From Sphaerisporangium fuscum (GTDB lineage Bacteria; Actinomycetota; Actinomycetes; Streptosporangiales; Streptosporangiaceae): a stretch of 64,000 nt of DNA. The position numbers and the translations under genes were made by a program. Positions 1-8,898 of this stretch are shown here, piece after piece. How positions within the stretch are numbered: the first letter of the stretch is position 1; each line of letters starts with the position of its first letter. The stretch is from NCBI RefSeq assembly GCF_018531465.1, contig NZ_JAHDTF010000005.1, forward strand, positions 124,001 through 188,000. Direction: 5' to 3'. The notes below the pieces were generated by a model. The model worked only from the letters and a program-made list of their open reading frames with translations, ran no database searches and was not told the origin of the DNA.

Positions 1-1140
1 CTCGGTCACCAGCTTGAAGTGGTGGATCAGGGCTTCCATGGAGGAGCTCATGATGTGGGCGATGTGGTCGGGCGAGTTGCCGAGGCCGTCGGGGCCGAGC
101 GCGAGCTGCGACGGCCAGCCGATCTTCTTGTCCTCGATCATGACCGGCTTGCCCTTGAGCTCGGAGCCCGAGAGCCGGTCGAGGCACTGGGCGATGATCT
201 TGAGGGACTCCTCCATCTCGGCCATACGGACCAGGTAGCGGCCGTAGACGTCGCAGGAGGTCTCGGTCGGCACGTCGAAGTCGTAGGTCTCGTAGCCGCT
301 GTAGGGCTGCGACTTGCGCAGGTCCCACGGGAGGCCGGCCGCGCGGAGCATGGGCCCGGTCACGCCGAGGGCCATGCAGCCGGTGAGGTCGAGGTAGGCG
401 ACGTCCTTGGTGCGGCGGGTGTAGGCCGGGTTCTCGTCGAGGAGCTTGCGCATCTCCTTGATGCGACCCGGCATGACCTTGAGGAACTCGCCGATCTTGT
501 CGACCGCGCCCGCCGGCAGGTCGACCGAGACGCCGCCCGGGCGGACGTACGCCATGTTCATGCGCAGGCCGGTGATGTACTCGAACAGGTCGAGCACCAT
601 CTCGCGCTCACGGAAGCCGAACAGCATCGGCGTGGTGGCGCCGAGCTCCAGGCCGAAGGTCGCGATGGCGACCAGGTGCGAGGAGATGCGGTTGAGCTCC
701 ATCATCATCACGCGGATGGTCTGCGCGCGCTGCGGGATCCGGTCGGTGATGCCGAGGAGCTTCTCCACCGCCAGGCAGTACGCCGTCTCGTTGAAGATCG
801 GCGCGAGGTAGTCCATGCGGGTGACGAACGTGACCCCCTGGGTCCACGTCCGGTACTCCATGTTCTTCTCGATGCCGGTGTGGAGGTAGCCGATGCCCAC
901 GCGGGCCTCGGTCACGGTCTCGCCGTCGAGGGTCAGCACCAGGCGGAGCACGCCGTGCGTCGAGGGGTGCTGCGGACCCATGTTGACGACCAGGCGCTCC
1001 TCGGAGCCCTCGGCGGCGGCGCCGACGACCTCGTCCCAGTCCTGCCCGTTGACGCTGTAGACGCGGCCCTCGGCGGCGTCGTCGCCGGTGGCGTGGGCGT
1101 TCTGGTTGTGAGCGGTCTCACCGTCGTGGATGGCGGTCAT
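1..1140 (-). CDS. nuoD: NADH-quinone oxidoreductase subunit D (complex I), 3' end cut by window edge
   Basis: This is the 49-kDa-type peripheral-arm subunit of respiratory complex I, which helps form the quinone pocket. The first 380 residues are visible; the C-terminus lies beyond base 1. Recognisable segments include [17 protein letters not shown] near residue 50 and [16 protein letters not shown] further on. I chose the ATG at 1138-1140 because it overlaps the nuoC stop (ATGA), giving translational coupling. The N-terminus carries a variable polar tail of about 45 residues. It is the last visible gene of nuoABCD; the rest of the nuo operon should continue to the left of the window. Confidence 0.97.
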   Translation of the reverse strand, partial: MTAIHDGETAHNQNAHATGDDAAEGRVYSVNGQDWDEVVGAAAEGSEERLVVNMGPQHPSTHGVLRLVLTLDGETVTEARVGIGYLHTGIEKNMEYRTWTQGVTFVTRMDYLAPIFNETAYCLAVEKLLGITDRIPQRAQTIRVMMMELNRISSHLVAIATFGLELGATTPMLFGFREREMVLDLFEYITGLRMNMAYVRPGGVSVDLPAGAVDKIGEFLKVMPGRIKEMRKLLDENPAYTRRTKDVAYLDLTGCMALGVTGPMLRAAGLPWDLRKSQPYSGYETYDFDVPTETSCDVYGRYLVRMAEMEESLKIIAQCLDRLSGSELKGKPVMIEDKKIGWPSQLALGPDGLGNSPDHIAHIMSSSMEALIHHFKLVTE

Positions 1141-1814
1141 GCGTACGACCTCCTCTGGTCCGGCGCGGGGGTGGTGGCGCCGCGGTACTGCACCGGGATG
1201 CCGCCGAGCGGGTAGTCCTTGCGCTGCGGGTGGCCTTCCCAGTCATCGGGCATCTCGATGCGGGTGAGCGCCGGATGGCCGTCGAAGATGATCCCGAAGA
1301 AGTCGTAGGTCTCGCGTTCGTGCCAGTCGTGCGTCGGGTAGATCGACACCGTGGAGGGAATGTGGGGATCCGCGTCGGGGCACGCGACTTCGACCCGGAC
1401 GCGCCGGTTGTGGGTGATCGAGCACAGGTGGTAGACGGCGCGCAGCTCGGCGCCGGTCTCCTCGGGATAGTGCACGCCCGACACGCCGAGCGACAGCTCG
1501 AAGCGCAGCGCGAGGTCGTCGCGCAGGTGGCCCATGAACTCGACCAGGTGCTCACGCTTGACGTGCAGGGTCAGCTCGCCGCGGTCGACGACCACGCGTT
1601 CCACCATGTCGGCGTACGCGTCGCCCGCGACCCGCTCCAGCGCGTCCGCCACCTCGTCGAAGTAGCCGCCGTACGGCCGCTCGCTCGACAGCTTCGGCGG
1701 GCGGCGCACGACGAGGCGGCCGTAACCCGAGGTGTCACCGGAGTCGGACGCGCCGAACATGCCCCGGCGGGCGATCGGCTCCTCCGGGACTCCGGGAAGG
1801 TTGTCAGTGCTCAT
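1137..1814 (-). CDS. nuoC: NADH-quinone oxidoreductase subunit C
   Basis: The 225-residue 30-kDa-type subunit of complex I. The family signature is clear in the C-terminal half ([16 protein letters not shown], then [15 protein letters not shown] close to the end). The N-terminal ~45 residues are low-complexity and variable, as usual in actinobacteria. The ATG at 1812-1814 overlaps the nuoB stop by 4 bases, and the nuoC stop overlaps the nuoD start in the same way. An open frame extends upstream into nuoB, but only this start gives a normal NuoC length. Confidence 0.97.
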   Translation of the reverse strand: MSTDNLPGVPEEPIARRGMFGASDSGDTSGYGRLVVRRPPKLSSERPYGGYFDEVADALERVAGDAYADMVERVVVDRGELTLHVKREHLVEFMGHLRDDLALRFELSLGVSGVHYPEETGAELRAVYHLCSITHNRRVRVEVACPDADPHIPSTVSIYPTHDWHERETYDFFGIIFDGHPALTRIEMPDDWEGHPQRKDYPLGGIPVQYRGATTPAPDQRRSYA

Positions 1815-2362
1815 TTCGAGGTCCCCTGATCGATGAGCGGAAGCGACCGCAGAGCCCGCAGTTCCAGCTCGTCGATCTGCTTGGCGCGGTGGGCGCCGAA
1901 CTTCATGTTCTGGATCTTGTCGTGCAGCTTGACGATCGCGTCGATGAGCATCTCGGGGCGCGGCGGGCAGCCGGGCAGGTAGATGTCCACCGGCACGACG
2001 TGGTCGACGCCCTGGACGATGGCGTAGTTGTTGAACATGCCACCGCTGGAGGCGCAGACGCCCATGGCGATGACCCACTTCGGCTCGGCCATCTGGTCGT
2101 AGATCTGGCGCAGCACCGGCGCCATCTTCTGCGAGAGTCGTCCGGCCACGATCATCAGGTCGGCCTGGCGCGGCGACGCCGACGCGCGCTCCATGCCGAA
2201 CCTCGCCAGGTCGTGGGTCGGGCCGCCGGTGGCCATCAGCTCGATGGCGCAGCAGGCGAGGCCGAAGGTGGCCGGCCAGACGGAGTTCTTGCGCGCCCAT
2301 CCGGCCACCTGCTCGACGGTGGTCAGGATGAACCCGCTGGGCAATTTCTCTTCGAGACCCAT
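1811..2362 (-). CDS. nuoB: NADH-quinone oxidoreductase subunit B (N2 cluster)
   Basis: The 183-residue subunit carrying iron-sulfur cluster N2, the last cluster before menaquinone. All four expected ligands are present: the adjacent pair Cys37-Cys38 in [10 protein letters not shown], Cys103 in GVCASSGG and Cys132 in [19 protein letters not shown] ribosome-binding site lies about 10 bases before the ATG. It follows nuoA after 40 bases and is coupled to nuoC by a 4-base overlap. Confidence 0.98.
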   Translation of the reverse strand: MGLEEKLPSGFILTTVEQVAGWARKNSVWPATFGLACCAIELMATGGPTHDLARFGMERASASPRQADLMIVAGRLSQKMAPVLRQIYDQMAEPKWVIAMGVCASSGGMFNNYAIVQGVDHVVPVDIYLPGCPPRPEMLIDAIVKLHDKIQNMKFGAHRAKQIDELELRALRSLPLIDQGTSK

Positions 2363-2402
2363 GTCAGTGCTTCCTCCCGCGCGCCTTCCGGCACGCTGCC
2401 TC

Positions 2403-2762
2403 TCAGTCCCAGTCCAGCCCGCGACGGCGCCACACGTAGGCGTAGGCGACGAGGACGGTGACGATGAACAGCACCATCTCGACCAGTCCGAAGACCCCGA
2501 GCGAGTCGAAGGCGACCGCCCACGGATAAAGGAAGATGATCTCGATGTCGAACACGATGAAGAGCATCGCGGTGATCATGTACTTCAGGGGGAACCGGCC
2601 ACCGCCGACGGGCTGGGGCGTCGGCTCGATGCCGCACTCGTAGGCGTCGAGCTTCGCGCGGTTCCAGCGCTTGGGACCCGTGAAGGGGGCGATCCCCACG
2701 GAGAAGACGGCGAAACCGGCCGCGAGGACCGCGAGCACCAGAATCGGTACGTACAGTTCCAT
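2403..2762 (-). CDS. nuoA: NADH-quinone oxidoreductase subunit A
   Basis: The 119-residue small membrane subunit of complex I. It shows three hydrophobic segments (about residues 5-27, 62-84 and 90-112) and the conserved loop [10 protein letters not shown] between the first two, which joins the membrane and peripheral arms. It is the first nuo gene and starts 91 bases after the end of the flavoprotein gene on the same strand. I see no Rex-like palindrome in that 91-base gap, so it may depend on the promoter and operator upstream of the flavoprotein gene. Confidence 0.96.
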   Translation of the reverse strand: MELYVPILVLAVLAAGFAVFSVGIAPFTGPKRWNRAKLDAYECGIEPTPQPVGGGRFPLKYMITAMLFIVFDIEIIFLYPWAVAFDSLGVFGLVEMVLFIVTVLVAYAYVWRRRGLDWD

Positions 2763-2853
2763 CGCTATGCGTCCCCTCTGAGCGCTGAGGCGTCGGTCAA
2801 TCGGTTGCTGAGTCTAGGCAGGGCGATCATCGATCTTCGTTCCGGGTGCTGTG

Positions 2854-4128
2854 TCATGCCGGCGGCGTGACCTTGGACAGGGCGTTGATGATCCGGTCTG
2901 AAGCATCGCCCCGCCGGTCCGTGAGATTAGCAAGGAGTTTCATAGCGAACCGCATCAGAGTGGGATGTGGCAGACCGTGCCGCGTGAGGAACCCCATCAC
3001 GCCCGGTCTGCCGATCGCCTCGACGAACAGCCTCCCGAGGGTGAAGTAACCGCCGAAGGCGTCCTTGAGCGTCTGCGGATAGGCGCGGAGCACGCGTTCG
3101 CGCTGGGCGGCGGTGGGGGCGGACAGAGCGGTGGTGATGGCGTCGGCGGCGATGCGCCCGGTCTCCATCGCGTAGGCGATGCCCTCGCCGTTGAAGGGGT
3201 TGATCATGCCGCCCGAGTCGCCGACGAGCAGCAGGCCGCGGGTGTAGTGGGGCTGCCGGTTGAAGGCCATCGGCAGGGCCGCGCCGCGGATCGGCCCGGT
3301 CATGTTCTCTTCGAAGAACTCCCAGTCGGAGGGCATGTTCTTGACCCAGCGGCGCAGCAGGTCGCGGTAGTCGATGTTCTGGAACGCCTCGCTGGTGTTC
3401 AGCAGGCCGAGCCCGACGTTGCTGGTGCCGTCACCGACGGGGAACACCCAGCCGTACCCGGGGAGCAGCCGGGAGCTGCCGTCGGGCTCGGTGTCCCACA
3501 GCTCCAGCCAGATCTCCAGCCAGTCGTCGTCGTGACGGGGGCTGGTGTAGTAGGTGCGGACGGCGACGCCCATCGGCCGGTCCTCGCGCTTGTGCAGGCC
3601 CATGGCCAGGGACAGCCGCGTGGAGTTGCCGTCGGCCGCGACGACCAGTCGCGAGCGGTAGGTGACCTGCTCGCCGTCCTTCTTGGCGGTCACGCCGACG
3701 ACGTGGCCGCTGCGCTCGTCGAGCACGGGGCCGGTGACGTTGACACCCTGCAGCAGGGTGACGCCGGCGCGCTCGGTGTTCTCGGCGAGGATCTGGTCGA
3801 AGTCGCGGCGGGTGCGGACCAGGCCGAAGTCGGGGTAGCTGGACAGCTCCGGCCAGGCGAGCTCGAACCGCAGGCCTCCGCCGACCACGCGCAGCCCCTT
3901 GTTCCTGATCCAGCCGGGCGCGTCGATGTCGACGCCCATGGCGATCAGCTCTTTGACGGCACGCGGGGTCAACCCGTCTCCGCACACCTTCTCGCGGGGA
4001 AAGCGGGTCTTCTCCAGCAGCAGCACGTCGAAGCCGGCCTGTGCGAGGTAGAAGGCCGTGGTCGAACCCGCGGGTCCGGCACCGACGACGATGACGTCGG
4101 CGTCCGGCGCGGGGGCTGACTCGCTCAC
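2854..4128 (-). CDS. geranylgeranyl reductase family flavoprotein (probable menaquinone side-chain reductase)
   Basis: A 424-residue FAD protein of the geranylgeranyl reductase family. The Rossmann motif VGAGPAGS lies at residues 15-22, the family signature VCGDGLTPRA begins at 48, and a second FAD motif (GDSGGMINPFNGEGIAYA) lies around residue 305. In actinobacteria such enzymes saturate a double bond in the menaquinone isoprenoid tail (MenJ-type); that substrate is inferred from the neighbouring menG and nuo genes. I chose the GTG at 4126-4128, which follows an AGGACAGG ribosome-binding site. The longer ATG start at 4194 would begin inside the Rex operator and is less likely. Confidence 0.9.
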   Translation of the reverse strand: MSESAPAPDADVIVVGAGPAGSTTAFYLAQAGFDVLLLEKTRFPREKVCGDGLTPRAVKELIAMGVDIDAPGWIRNKGLRVVGGGLRFELAWPELSSYPDFGLVRTRRDFDQILAENTERAGVTLLQGVNVTGPVLDERSGHVVGVTAKKDGEQVTYRSRLVVAADGNSTRLSLAMGLHKREDRPMGVAVRTYYTSPRHDDDWLEIWLELWDTEPDGSSRLLPGYGWVFPVGDGTSNVGLGLLNTSEAFQNIDYRDLLRRWVKNMPSDWEFFEENMTGPIRGAALPMAFNRQPHYTRGLLLVGDSGGMINPFNGEGIAYAMETGRIAADAITTALSAPTAAQRERVLRAYPQTLKDAFGGYFTLGRLFVEAIGRPGVMGFLTRHGLPHPTLMRFAMKLLANLTDRRGDASDRIINALSKVTPPA

Positions 4129-4182
4129 GGGACCTGTCCTGTCCTGGGTGTCGAGGGGCCTCGGATTTGGGGCCTTCGTTCC

Positions 4183-4202
4183 TTTGTGAACCACTTCACA
4201 AA
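4183..4202. promoter_or_regulatory. Rex operator (ROP) upstream of the reductase-nuoABCD locus
   Basis: The sequence TTTGTGAACCACTTCACAAA is a perfect palindrome with 8-base arms and a 4-base centre. It fits the Streptomyces Rex consensus TGTGAACNNNTTCACA without mismatch. Rex binds at low NADH/NAD+ and is encoded in this window at 22139-22933. The site lies 55 bases upstream of the GTG start and just downstream of a possible promoter. Control of complex I genes by Rex is known in S. coelicolor; here it is inferred. Confidence 0.88.
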
Positions 4203-4214
4203 CTTGTCGGCGGA

Positions 4215-4245
4215 AGTCTAACCCTTTTTCCCTGCCCGATGTCAG
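4215..4245 (-). promoter_or_regulatory. possible promoter of the reductase-nuo locus
   Basis: On the minus strand CTGACA (4240-4245) could serve as -35 and TAGACT (4215-4220) as -10, with a 19-base spacer. The spacing is long, so this is tentative. The Rex operator would then overlap the initial transcribed region, a normal place for a repressor. Confidence 0.35.
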
Positions 4246-4256
4246 ATGGAGGTTAC

Positions 4257-4991
4257 CTACTTGCCCATGGCTGGTTTACCTGCTCTATGCAATGCCACGA
4301 TGCCCAGCGAGAGATTGCGCCACTGCACGCGCCGCCAGCCGGCCTCCTGCAGGAGCCCGGCGAGAGCGGCCTGGTCAGGCCAGGCGCGGATCGACTCGGC
4401 GAGGTACTCGTAGGAGTCGGGATTGGAGCTGACCGCCCTGGCCACCGGGGGCAGCAGCCGTATGAGGTACTGGCTGTAGACCAGGTCGAACGACTTGACG
4501 GTGGGACGCGAGAACTCGCACACCACCAGGCGGCCGCCGGGCCGCGTCACGCGGTACATCTCGCGCAGCGCCTCGACCGTGTCGTTGACGTTTCGCAACC
4601 CGAACGAGATCGTCACGGCGTCGAAGGTGTCGTCGGCGAAGGGCAGCCGCAGCGCGTCTCCCGCGACGAACGTGACCCCGCGCACCCCTCCGCCGGAAAG
4701 GCCGGAGCCCCCGCGCCGCTCGACGCCCGTGCGCAGCATCCCCAGCGAGAAATCGCACGCGATCGCCCGGGCCCCGAGAGCGGTGAAGGCGTCGGTCGAG
4801 GTGCCGGTGCCGGCGGCGAGGTCGAGCACGAGCTCACCCGGGCCCGCGTCGACGGCCGCGGCGGTGGCCCTGCGCCAGAGGCGGTCCTGACCGAGCGACA
4901 ACACGTCGTTGACCAGGTCGTAGCGCCGGGCCGTGCGGTCGAACATCGCGGCGACCTCGTGCGGCTGTTTGTCCAGGGATGCGCGCGTCAT
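4257..4991 (-). CDS. menG: demethylmenaquinone methyltransferase
   Basis: A 244-residue SAM-dependent C-methyltransferase of the UbiE/MenG family, catalysing the last step of menaquinone synthesis. Motif I for SAM is [13 protein letters not shown] near residue 53. The family signature [19 protein letters not shown] follows, and the N-terminus has the typical [15 protein letters not shown] chose the ATG at 4989-4991; a second in-frame ATG at 5010-5012 would add seven residues. The much longer open frame upstream runs antisense through the next gene and is not real coding sequence. It lies 62 bases upstream of the Rex site. Confidence 0.95.
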   Translation of the reverse strand: MTRASLDKQPHEVAAMFDRTARRYDLVNDVLSLGQDRLWRRATAAAVDAGPGELVLDLAAGTGTSTDAFTALGARAIACDFSLGMLRTGVERRGGSGLSGGGVRGVTFVAGDALRLPFADDTFDAVTISFGLRNVNDTVEALREMYRVTRPGGRLVVCEFSRPTVKSFDLVYSQYLIRLLPPVARAVSSNPDSYEYLAESIRAWPDQAALAGLLQEAGWRRVQWRNLSLGIVALHRAGKPAMGK

Positions 4992-5011
4992 GGCGCCAAG
5001 CTTAGTAGGCA

Positions 5012-5027
5012 TGGGTTGATCGACCCA
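5012..5027. promoter_or_regulatory. near-palindrome between divergent genes
   Basis: TGGGTTGATCGACCCA is a 16-base dyad with one mismatched pair, located between the menG start and the divergent secreted propeller gene. It could be an operator; nothing in the sequence identifies a binding protein. Confidence 0.25.
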
Positions 5028-5069
5028 AAGTAGTCGCCTCGTCACCCAGCGTCTGCTAGGACTTGGTAC

Positions 5070-6347
5070 ATGTTTGACCAAAACTCGACCCGAAAGTCGG
5101 CCGTCATAGCCGCCCCTCTGCTCGCGGGGGCCCTCGCCGTCCTGCCCGCCGCCCCGGCCTCGGCCGGGGACGTCGCCCACCCCCGCGTGGTCTCCGCCGA
5201 CCCCGTGGACACCACTCCTCACGTCCTCGACGGCATCGTCAACGCCTTCGCCCTCGTCGGCGACACCGTCGTGGTCGGCGGTGATTTCAGCCGGGTGCGC
5301 GAGGCCCGCGGCTCGGCCACGCTGCCGCGCGACGGCGTCTTCGCCTTCGACCTCAGGACCGGCCGTGTCGACCGCCGGTTCGCGCCCCGGCTTGAGGGGG
5401 CGGTCAGCGCGCTGGCGGCGGGCCCCGACGGGCGCTCGGTGTACGTCGGCGGCTCGTTCGTCTCGCCGCGCGCCGGCCACGGCCTGGCCCGCCTGCGGCT
5501 CGCCGACGGATCCCCGGACCCGGGTTTCTCGGCCCCGGTGCGCGGCGGCGACGTCTCCAGCCTGGTGCTCCACGCCGGGAGGCTGTACGTCGGCGGCGAC
5601 TTCACCGCGATCGGGCGCACGCCGCGGCAGGCGCTGGCGCGCCTCGACCCGGCCACGGGGGCGGTCGACCCCGCCTTCACCGTCACGCCGGACGGCGGGC
5701 GCGGCGGCGCGCTCAAGGTCTACGCGATGGCCGCGTCCCGCGACCGGCTCGCGGTCGACGGCTCCTTCACCACTCTCGGCGGGCGGCGCCGTCCCCAGCT
5801 CGGCCTCGTCGACATCGGCGCCGCGCGGCCGGCGGTGACCGACTGGCATACCGAGGCTTACGCCGCCGACTGTAAGGAGGTGTTCCCCTCTTACGTTCGC
5901 GGCCTTGATTTCTCACCGGACGGGCAGTATTTCGTCGTTGTCACGACAGGGGGCGCCAAGGGGACGCGCAAGCTGTGCGATTCAGCGGCCCGGTTCGAGA
6001 CCTATTCGCACGGCGACGCCATCAGGCCCACGTGGGTCAACTACACCGGCGGTGACTCTCTGTACTCGGTCGCGGTCACGGGCGCGGCGGTCTACGTCGG
6101 GGGGCATCAGCGCTGGCTCGACAACCCCCGGGGCTCCGACTCGGCCGGGCGAGGGGCGGTGTCACGGCCGGGGATTGGAGCGATTCACCCGGCGACGGGC
6201 AGAGCGCTGAGTTGGAACCCCACCCGCGACCGGGGCATCGGGGTCAAAGCGTTCCTCGCACACAAAGACGGCCTTCTCGTCGGAAGCGACACCACGCACC
6301 TCGGACACGAGTACCATGCCCGGGTCGGCATGTTCCCGCTCCCCTAA
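5070..6347 (+). CDS. secreted beta-propeller-like protein with delta-60-type repeats
   Basis: A 425-residue exported protein of unknown function. A signal peptide is visible (hydrophobic stretch about residues 11-31, likely cleavage after PAPASA). The mature part contains repeated units of the form [20 protein letters not shown] followed by [15 protein letters not shown], typical of delta-60 or bacterial propeller repeats, spaced roughly 45-50 residues apart. I count at least four clear units; the C-terminal third is less regular. Such proteins are common on actinomycete surfaces and are thought to bind proteins or glycans. It is divergent from menG and converges on the next gene, with stops overlapping by three bases. 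Confidence 0.85.
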   Translation: MFDQNSTRKSAVIAAPLLAGALAVLPAAPASAGDVAHPRVVSADPVDTTPHVLDGIVNAFALVGDTVVVGGDFSRVREARGSATLPRDGVFAFDLRTGRVDRRFAPRLEGAVSALAAGPDGRSVYVGGSFVSPRAGHGLARLRLADGSPDPGFSAPVRGGDVSSLVLHAGRLYVGGDFTAIGRTPRQALARLDPATGAVDPAFTVTPDGGRGGALKVYAMAASRDRLAVDGSFTTLGGRRRPQLGLVDIGAARPAVTDWHTEAYAADCKEVFPSYVRGLDFSPDGQYFVVVTTGGAKGTRKLCDSAARFETYSHGDAIRPTWVNYTGGDSLYSVAVTGAAVYVGGHQRWLDNPRGSDSAGRGAVSRPGIGAIHPATGRALSWNPTRDRGIGVKAFLAHKDGLLVGSDTTHLGHEYHARVGMFPLP

Positions 6348-6544
6348 TCATCGCGGCCCTTGCTGATCTGCTCACTCACCGCGTCCCGCTGCTTCGACAG
6401 CAGCACGTAGCTGGCCACGCCGCTGATCACCAGGCTGATCACGAGCAGCCAGAAGACGTCGTGAAGGCCGATCAGGTAGAGCACAACGAAGGTGACGGCG
6501 AACAGACCGAGCCGTGACGCGGTGTAAACGAGAAACGGTCGCAC
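6344..6544 (-). CDS. DUF4229 small membrane protein
   Basis: A 66-residue protein with two transmembrane segments (about residues 8-25 and 30-50) and a charged C-terminal tail ([16 protein letters not shown]). The pattern RPFLVYTxxRLGLFAV at the N-terminus matches the DUF4229 family found beside menaquinone and complex I genes in actinobacteria. Function is unknown. Its stop codon overlaps the stop of the convergent propeller gene. Confidence 0.85.
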   Translation of the reverse strand: MRPFLVYTASRLGLFAVTFVVLYLIGLHDVFWLLVISLVISGVASYVLLSKQRDAVSEQISKGRDD

Positions 6545-6855
6545 ATCCTTGAGGTTACGCCCCCCGCGCGATGGAGCGGTCTACGGGTCACCCTGGACGG
6601 AGACTGTTTTCGGTCCTGGACCTTTACCGCGCTCACTTCGCATCGGGAGCGAGCGCTGCTAGTGTTCCCAACACGGCGCTTTTGTAAAGAAACACCCACG
6701 AGCGCCCCAAAGAGGCTCTATCATATAACAAACGGGCACTCGGCTGATAACAACCCGTGATCATCGAAGGTAAATCACGGATATATCAGTTTTGGCTCGG
6801 CAAACTGGATACCTGTCCGCCCGCTTCAGGATGCGGGATGCGAGGGGGAGAGATT
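6545..6855. other. intergenic region with unusually low GC upstream of bldC
   Basis: About 310 bases with no convincing gene. The part from roughly 6675 to 6810 is much richer in A and T than the rest of the window (for example TCATATAACAAACG at 6721 and GGATATATCAG near 6780). Several -10-like hexamers are present, but I could not pair one with a -35 at normal spacing. It most likely contains the bldC promoter and that of the divergent DUF4229 gene. Confidence 0.5.
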
Positions 6856-7077
6856 GTGGAGAGTAGCAGCGAACGACTGCTGACCCCCGGAGAGGTTGCC
6901 GCCCTCTTCCGGGTCGATCCAAAAACGGTGACGCGATGGGCAGCGGCAGGCCGCATCAGCAGCATCCGCACCCCCGGAGGGCACCGGCGTTTCCGCGAGT
7001 CGGAGGTGCACGCTCTCCTGCGTGGCGAGGAAGTCCTCGCGGCCGATCGGCCGAGTGGCGACACGCCGCGCGTCTGA
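6856..7077 (+). CDS. bldC: BldC-family MerR-like developmental regulator
   Basis: A 73-residue DNA-binding protein. The core LLTPGEVAALFRVDPKTVTR followed by WAAAGRISSIRTPGGHRRF matches Streptomyces BldC, a small MerR-like protein with one winged helix-turn-helix and no effector domain. In Streptomyces BldC binds direct repeats cooperatively and delays entry into development. The GTG at 6856 follows a GAGGGGGAGAG ribosome-binding site; an in-frame ATG further upstream lacks one. It stands alone, with a good intrinsic terminator downstream. Confidence 0.93.
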   Translation: MESSSERLLTPGEVAALFRVDPKTVTRWAAAGRISSIRTPGGHRRFRESEVHALLRGEEVLAADRPSGDTPRV

Positions 7078-7150
7078 GGTGAGAGCTCCCGCCGAGCCTG
7101 GCGGCGAACGCGAGGTGCGGTGAACTCGAACCCTCAATGCACCACCCGGT

Positions 7151-7195
7151 GATCCTGCGTGCCCCCCGGAAGCCGCAGGGTCACTGTTCTTTTTT
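7151..7195 (+). terminator. intrinsic terminator after bldC
   Basis: A 9-base-pair stem (GATCCTGCG with CGCAGGGTC, one G-T pair) and a 14-base loop are followed by TGTTCTTTTTT. This is one of the few classical hairpin-plus-T-tract terminators in the window. Confidence 0.7.
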
Positions 7196-7287
7196 ACGGC
7201 TAGGCCTTAAACGGTTTTTGGGGCCCGTAGTCTTGGCCGATCCGCCGAGTGCCGTCGGTGGACGGCGAGCGGTCCTCGTGGCGGCGA

Positions 7288-7536
7288 TCAGCGGTCGGAG
7301 TTCGTCTGCGACTCCTTGAACGCGAGGAATTCGCGCTCAAGCTCATCATTGTCCTCGCGCCAGCGCCTGCGCCGCTCCGCGTCCTGCTCCTCGGTGATCG
7401 ACTCGGGCAGCCAGCGGTCGTAGTCGGGGTCGCTCGGCGCGAGCTCGACGTAGGCGTTGCCGATCAGGCGGCCGTCGTCACTGGTCAGGGTCTGCGGTAT
7501 CCGCAGCGTCCCGTCCGCGAGCCGGATGACGTACAT
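7288..7536 (-). CDS. small hypothetical protein
   Basis: An 82-residue soluble protein beginning MYVIRLADGTLRIPQ and ending in a highly charged helix (EEQDAERRRRWREDNDELE). No family is recognised with certainty. The ATG at 7534-7536 follows AGGTGG, part of which belongs to the right flank of the palindromic repeat. It lies downstream of the HExxH protein on the same strand, separated only by that repeat, so the two may be cotranscribed. Confidence 0.65.
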   Translation of the reverse strand: MYVIRLADGTLRIPQTLTSDDGRLIGNAYVELAPSDPDYDRWLPESITEEQDAERRRRWREDNDELEREFLAFKESQTNSDR

Positions 7537-7547
7537 GGCCGGACCAC

Positions 7548-7661
7548 CTAGACCCATTTTCCGCACATCGCCCTCATCGACCTGGGTTGATCACTGATAG
7601 CACCGGATCGCATACACCACCTGACCAGGGAGATTCGGGCTCGTGCGGAAAACAGGCCTAG
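7548..7661. repeat. palindromic intergenic repeat, copy A (114 bp)
   Basis: The ends are inverted: CTAGACCCATTTTCCGCAC on the left and, on the opposite strand, CTAGGCCTGTTTTCCGCAC on the right (16 of 19 identical). The element is bounded by CTAG at both sides. Related copies lie at 9270-9355 and 49399-49468. The right CTAG contains the TAG stop of the adjacent minus-strand gene. No reading frame is apparent inside. It resembles a MITE or REP-like element; the class is inferred. Confidence 0.8.
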
Positions 7662-8866
7662 ATCCCGTAGCGCCTGTTGAAGAACAGCATGACATTCAAA
7701 GCGGCGCGCGTGTCGCCGTTCAGCATGTCGACCAGAGCCGGACGCTGCCGCGAGGCGATCGCGGCGAAGGCGTCGGCGAAGAACTCCTTGCGCCCGAGGC
7801 CACCGGGCTGCTTGTGGAACGAGGAGGCGAACAGCGGGCCGCACTCCTCGTAGAGGGCGACGAACTCCGGCGAGTCGGACACCCAGTCGCCCGGCGCCGA
7901 GTCGATGTCGTCGAGGGCGTGCCCCGTCTCGTGCATCATCACGTCGGGAGTGGGAGAGGGCCGGTCGCCCACCACGATCTTGCGGTCGCCGTACGCGCCG
8001 GCGCAGACGTCCCACGTCGCCTTTCCCGACGGCAGCGGAGCGCCCCGCAGATAGCCCATGTCGTCCAGATCGGGCACCCCTCCGGCCCCGACGTAGATGC
8101 CGTCCAGTCCGACCGCCAGGAGGGCTTTCAGGCGCTCGGGGAGCCGGGAGAGGCTGTCGACGGCCCGGACGGCCTCCGGCGAGGGAGGACCGTCCGCGGC
8201 GTCCCACTGGCGGTACAGGATCTGCTCCAGCGGCCCGCAGTGCTTCAGGCCGTCGCGCAGGTCGGGGGTGTCCGGGGAGTTGGGCTGGGCGAGCGGGGGC
8301 ACGTCGTCGAGCTCGAAGTCGCGCCAGATGTACTGCGGCCGGTCGACCACCGGCGCGGTGACCGCCCCCGGAGCGTCGGCGCGGGGCCCGTCGCCCTCCC
8401 AGAACGTCTCGGCCCGCCTCTCGCGGCGGTTCGCCCGGCGCCCGCTGTCGCGATATTCGGCGCGCCCGTCCCGCGAGGCGTCATTACGGCTGTCCCTAAA
8501 AACGTCCATAAAAGAGTCGCCGCGGCCCTGCCGGCGCGCGTCGCCACGGCCCTCGCGCGGAAGCTCCGCGCCGTCCACGCGCCTGCCGTCACCGGACTCC
8601 GCGGTCCCCTCGCGGGATGTCTCGCCCCGGTAGGCGTACGGCCCCCGCTGACGCCAGCGCGGCCCGCGGCGATGGCGACCCCTGTCGCCGGAGTACCCCG
8701 TCATGACGACGGCCATGGTGCCCGAGCGAGCGCCACCATCGGCACGTACCCCTCCCGTTGACGTAGCGTGGTCACGGTCCACGGTACGAGAGGCCGCCCG
8801 GGAAGTCATCACGAAAGTCGCACCGGGATGCGTTTCCCGGACGTACGATCTCTGCCCCGAAAACAC
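7658..8866 (-). CDS. HExxH metallopeptidase-like protein (anthrax lethal factor-type fold suspected)
   Basis: An open frame of up to 402 residues. The C-terminal ~200 residues contain the zinc-protease motif MMHETGHALDD (HExxH) and, about 50 residues later, KEFFADAFAAI, a plausible third-ligand helix. This combination resembles ATLF-type peptidases, but that assignment is by motif only. The N-terminal half is extremely rich in Arg, Gly and Asp and looks disordered. I see no signal peptide or membrane segment. The start is unsettled: the longest ATG is given; ATGs near 8714 and 8702 are alternatives and none has a good ribosome-binding site. Its TAG stop sits in repeat copy A. Confidence 0.7.
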   Translation of the reverse strand: MFSGQRSYVRETHPGATFVMTSRAASRTVDRDHATSTGGVRADGGARSGTMAVVMTGYSGDRGRHRRGPRWRQRGPYAYRGETSREGTAESGDGRRVDGAELPREGRGDARRQGRGDSFMDVFRDSRNDASRDGRAEYRDSGRRANRRERRAETFWEGDGPRADAPGAVTAPVVDRPQYIWRDFELDDVPPLAQPNSPDTPDLRDGLKHCGPLEQILYRQWDAADGPPSPEAVRAVDSLSRLPERLKALLAVGLDGIYVGAGGVPDLDDMGYLRGAPLPSGKATWDVCAGAYGDRKIVVGDRPSPTPDVMMHETGHALDDIDSAPGDWVSDSPEFVALYEECGPLFASSFHKQPGGLGRKEFFADAFAAIASRQRPALVDMLNGDTRAALNVMLFFNRRYGI

Positions 8867-8898
8867 GATCTAGCGCGGAATGGCTTACGCTGCGGGGC

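Noticed and set aside
19..1215. A 398-codon plus-strand open frame over nuoD
   Set aside because: Antisense of nuoD with the same artefactual composition; nuoD has all family motifs on the minus strand.
4129..4194. ATG start of the flavoprotein at 4194
   Set aside because: The start would be inside the perfect Rex palindrome and the additional residues are unlike the family; the GTG at 4128 has a ribosome-binding site.
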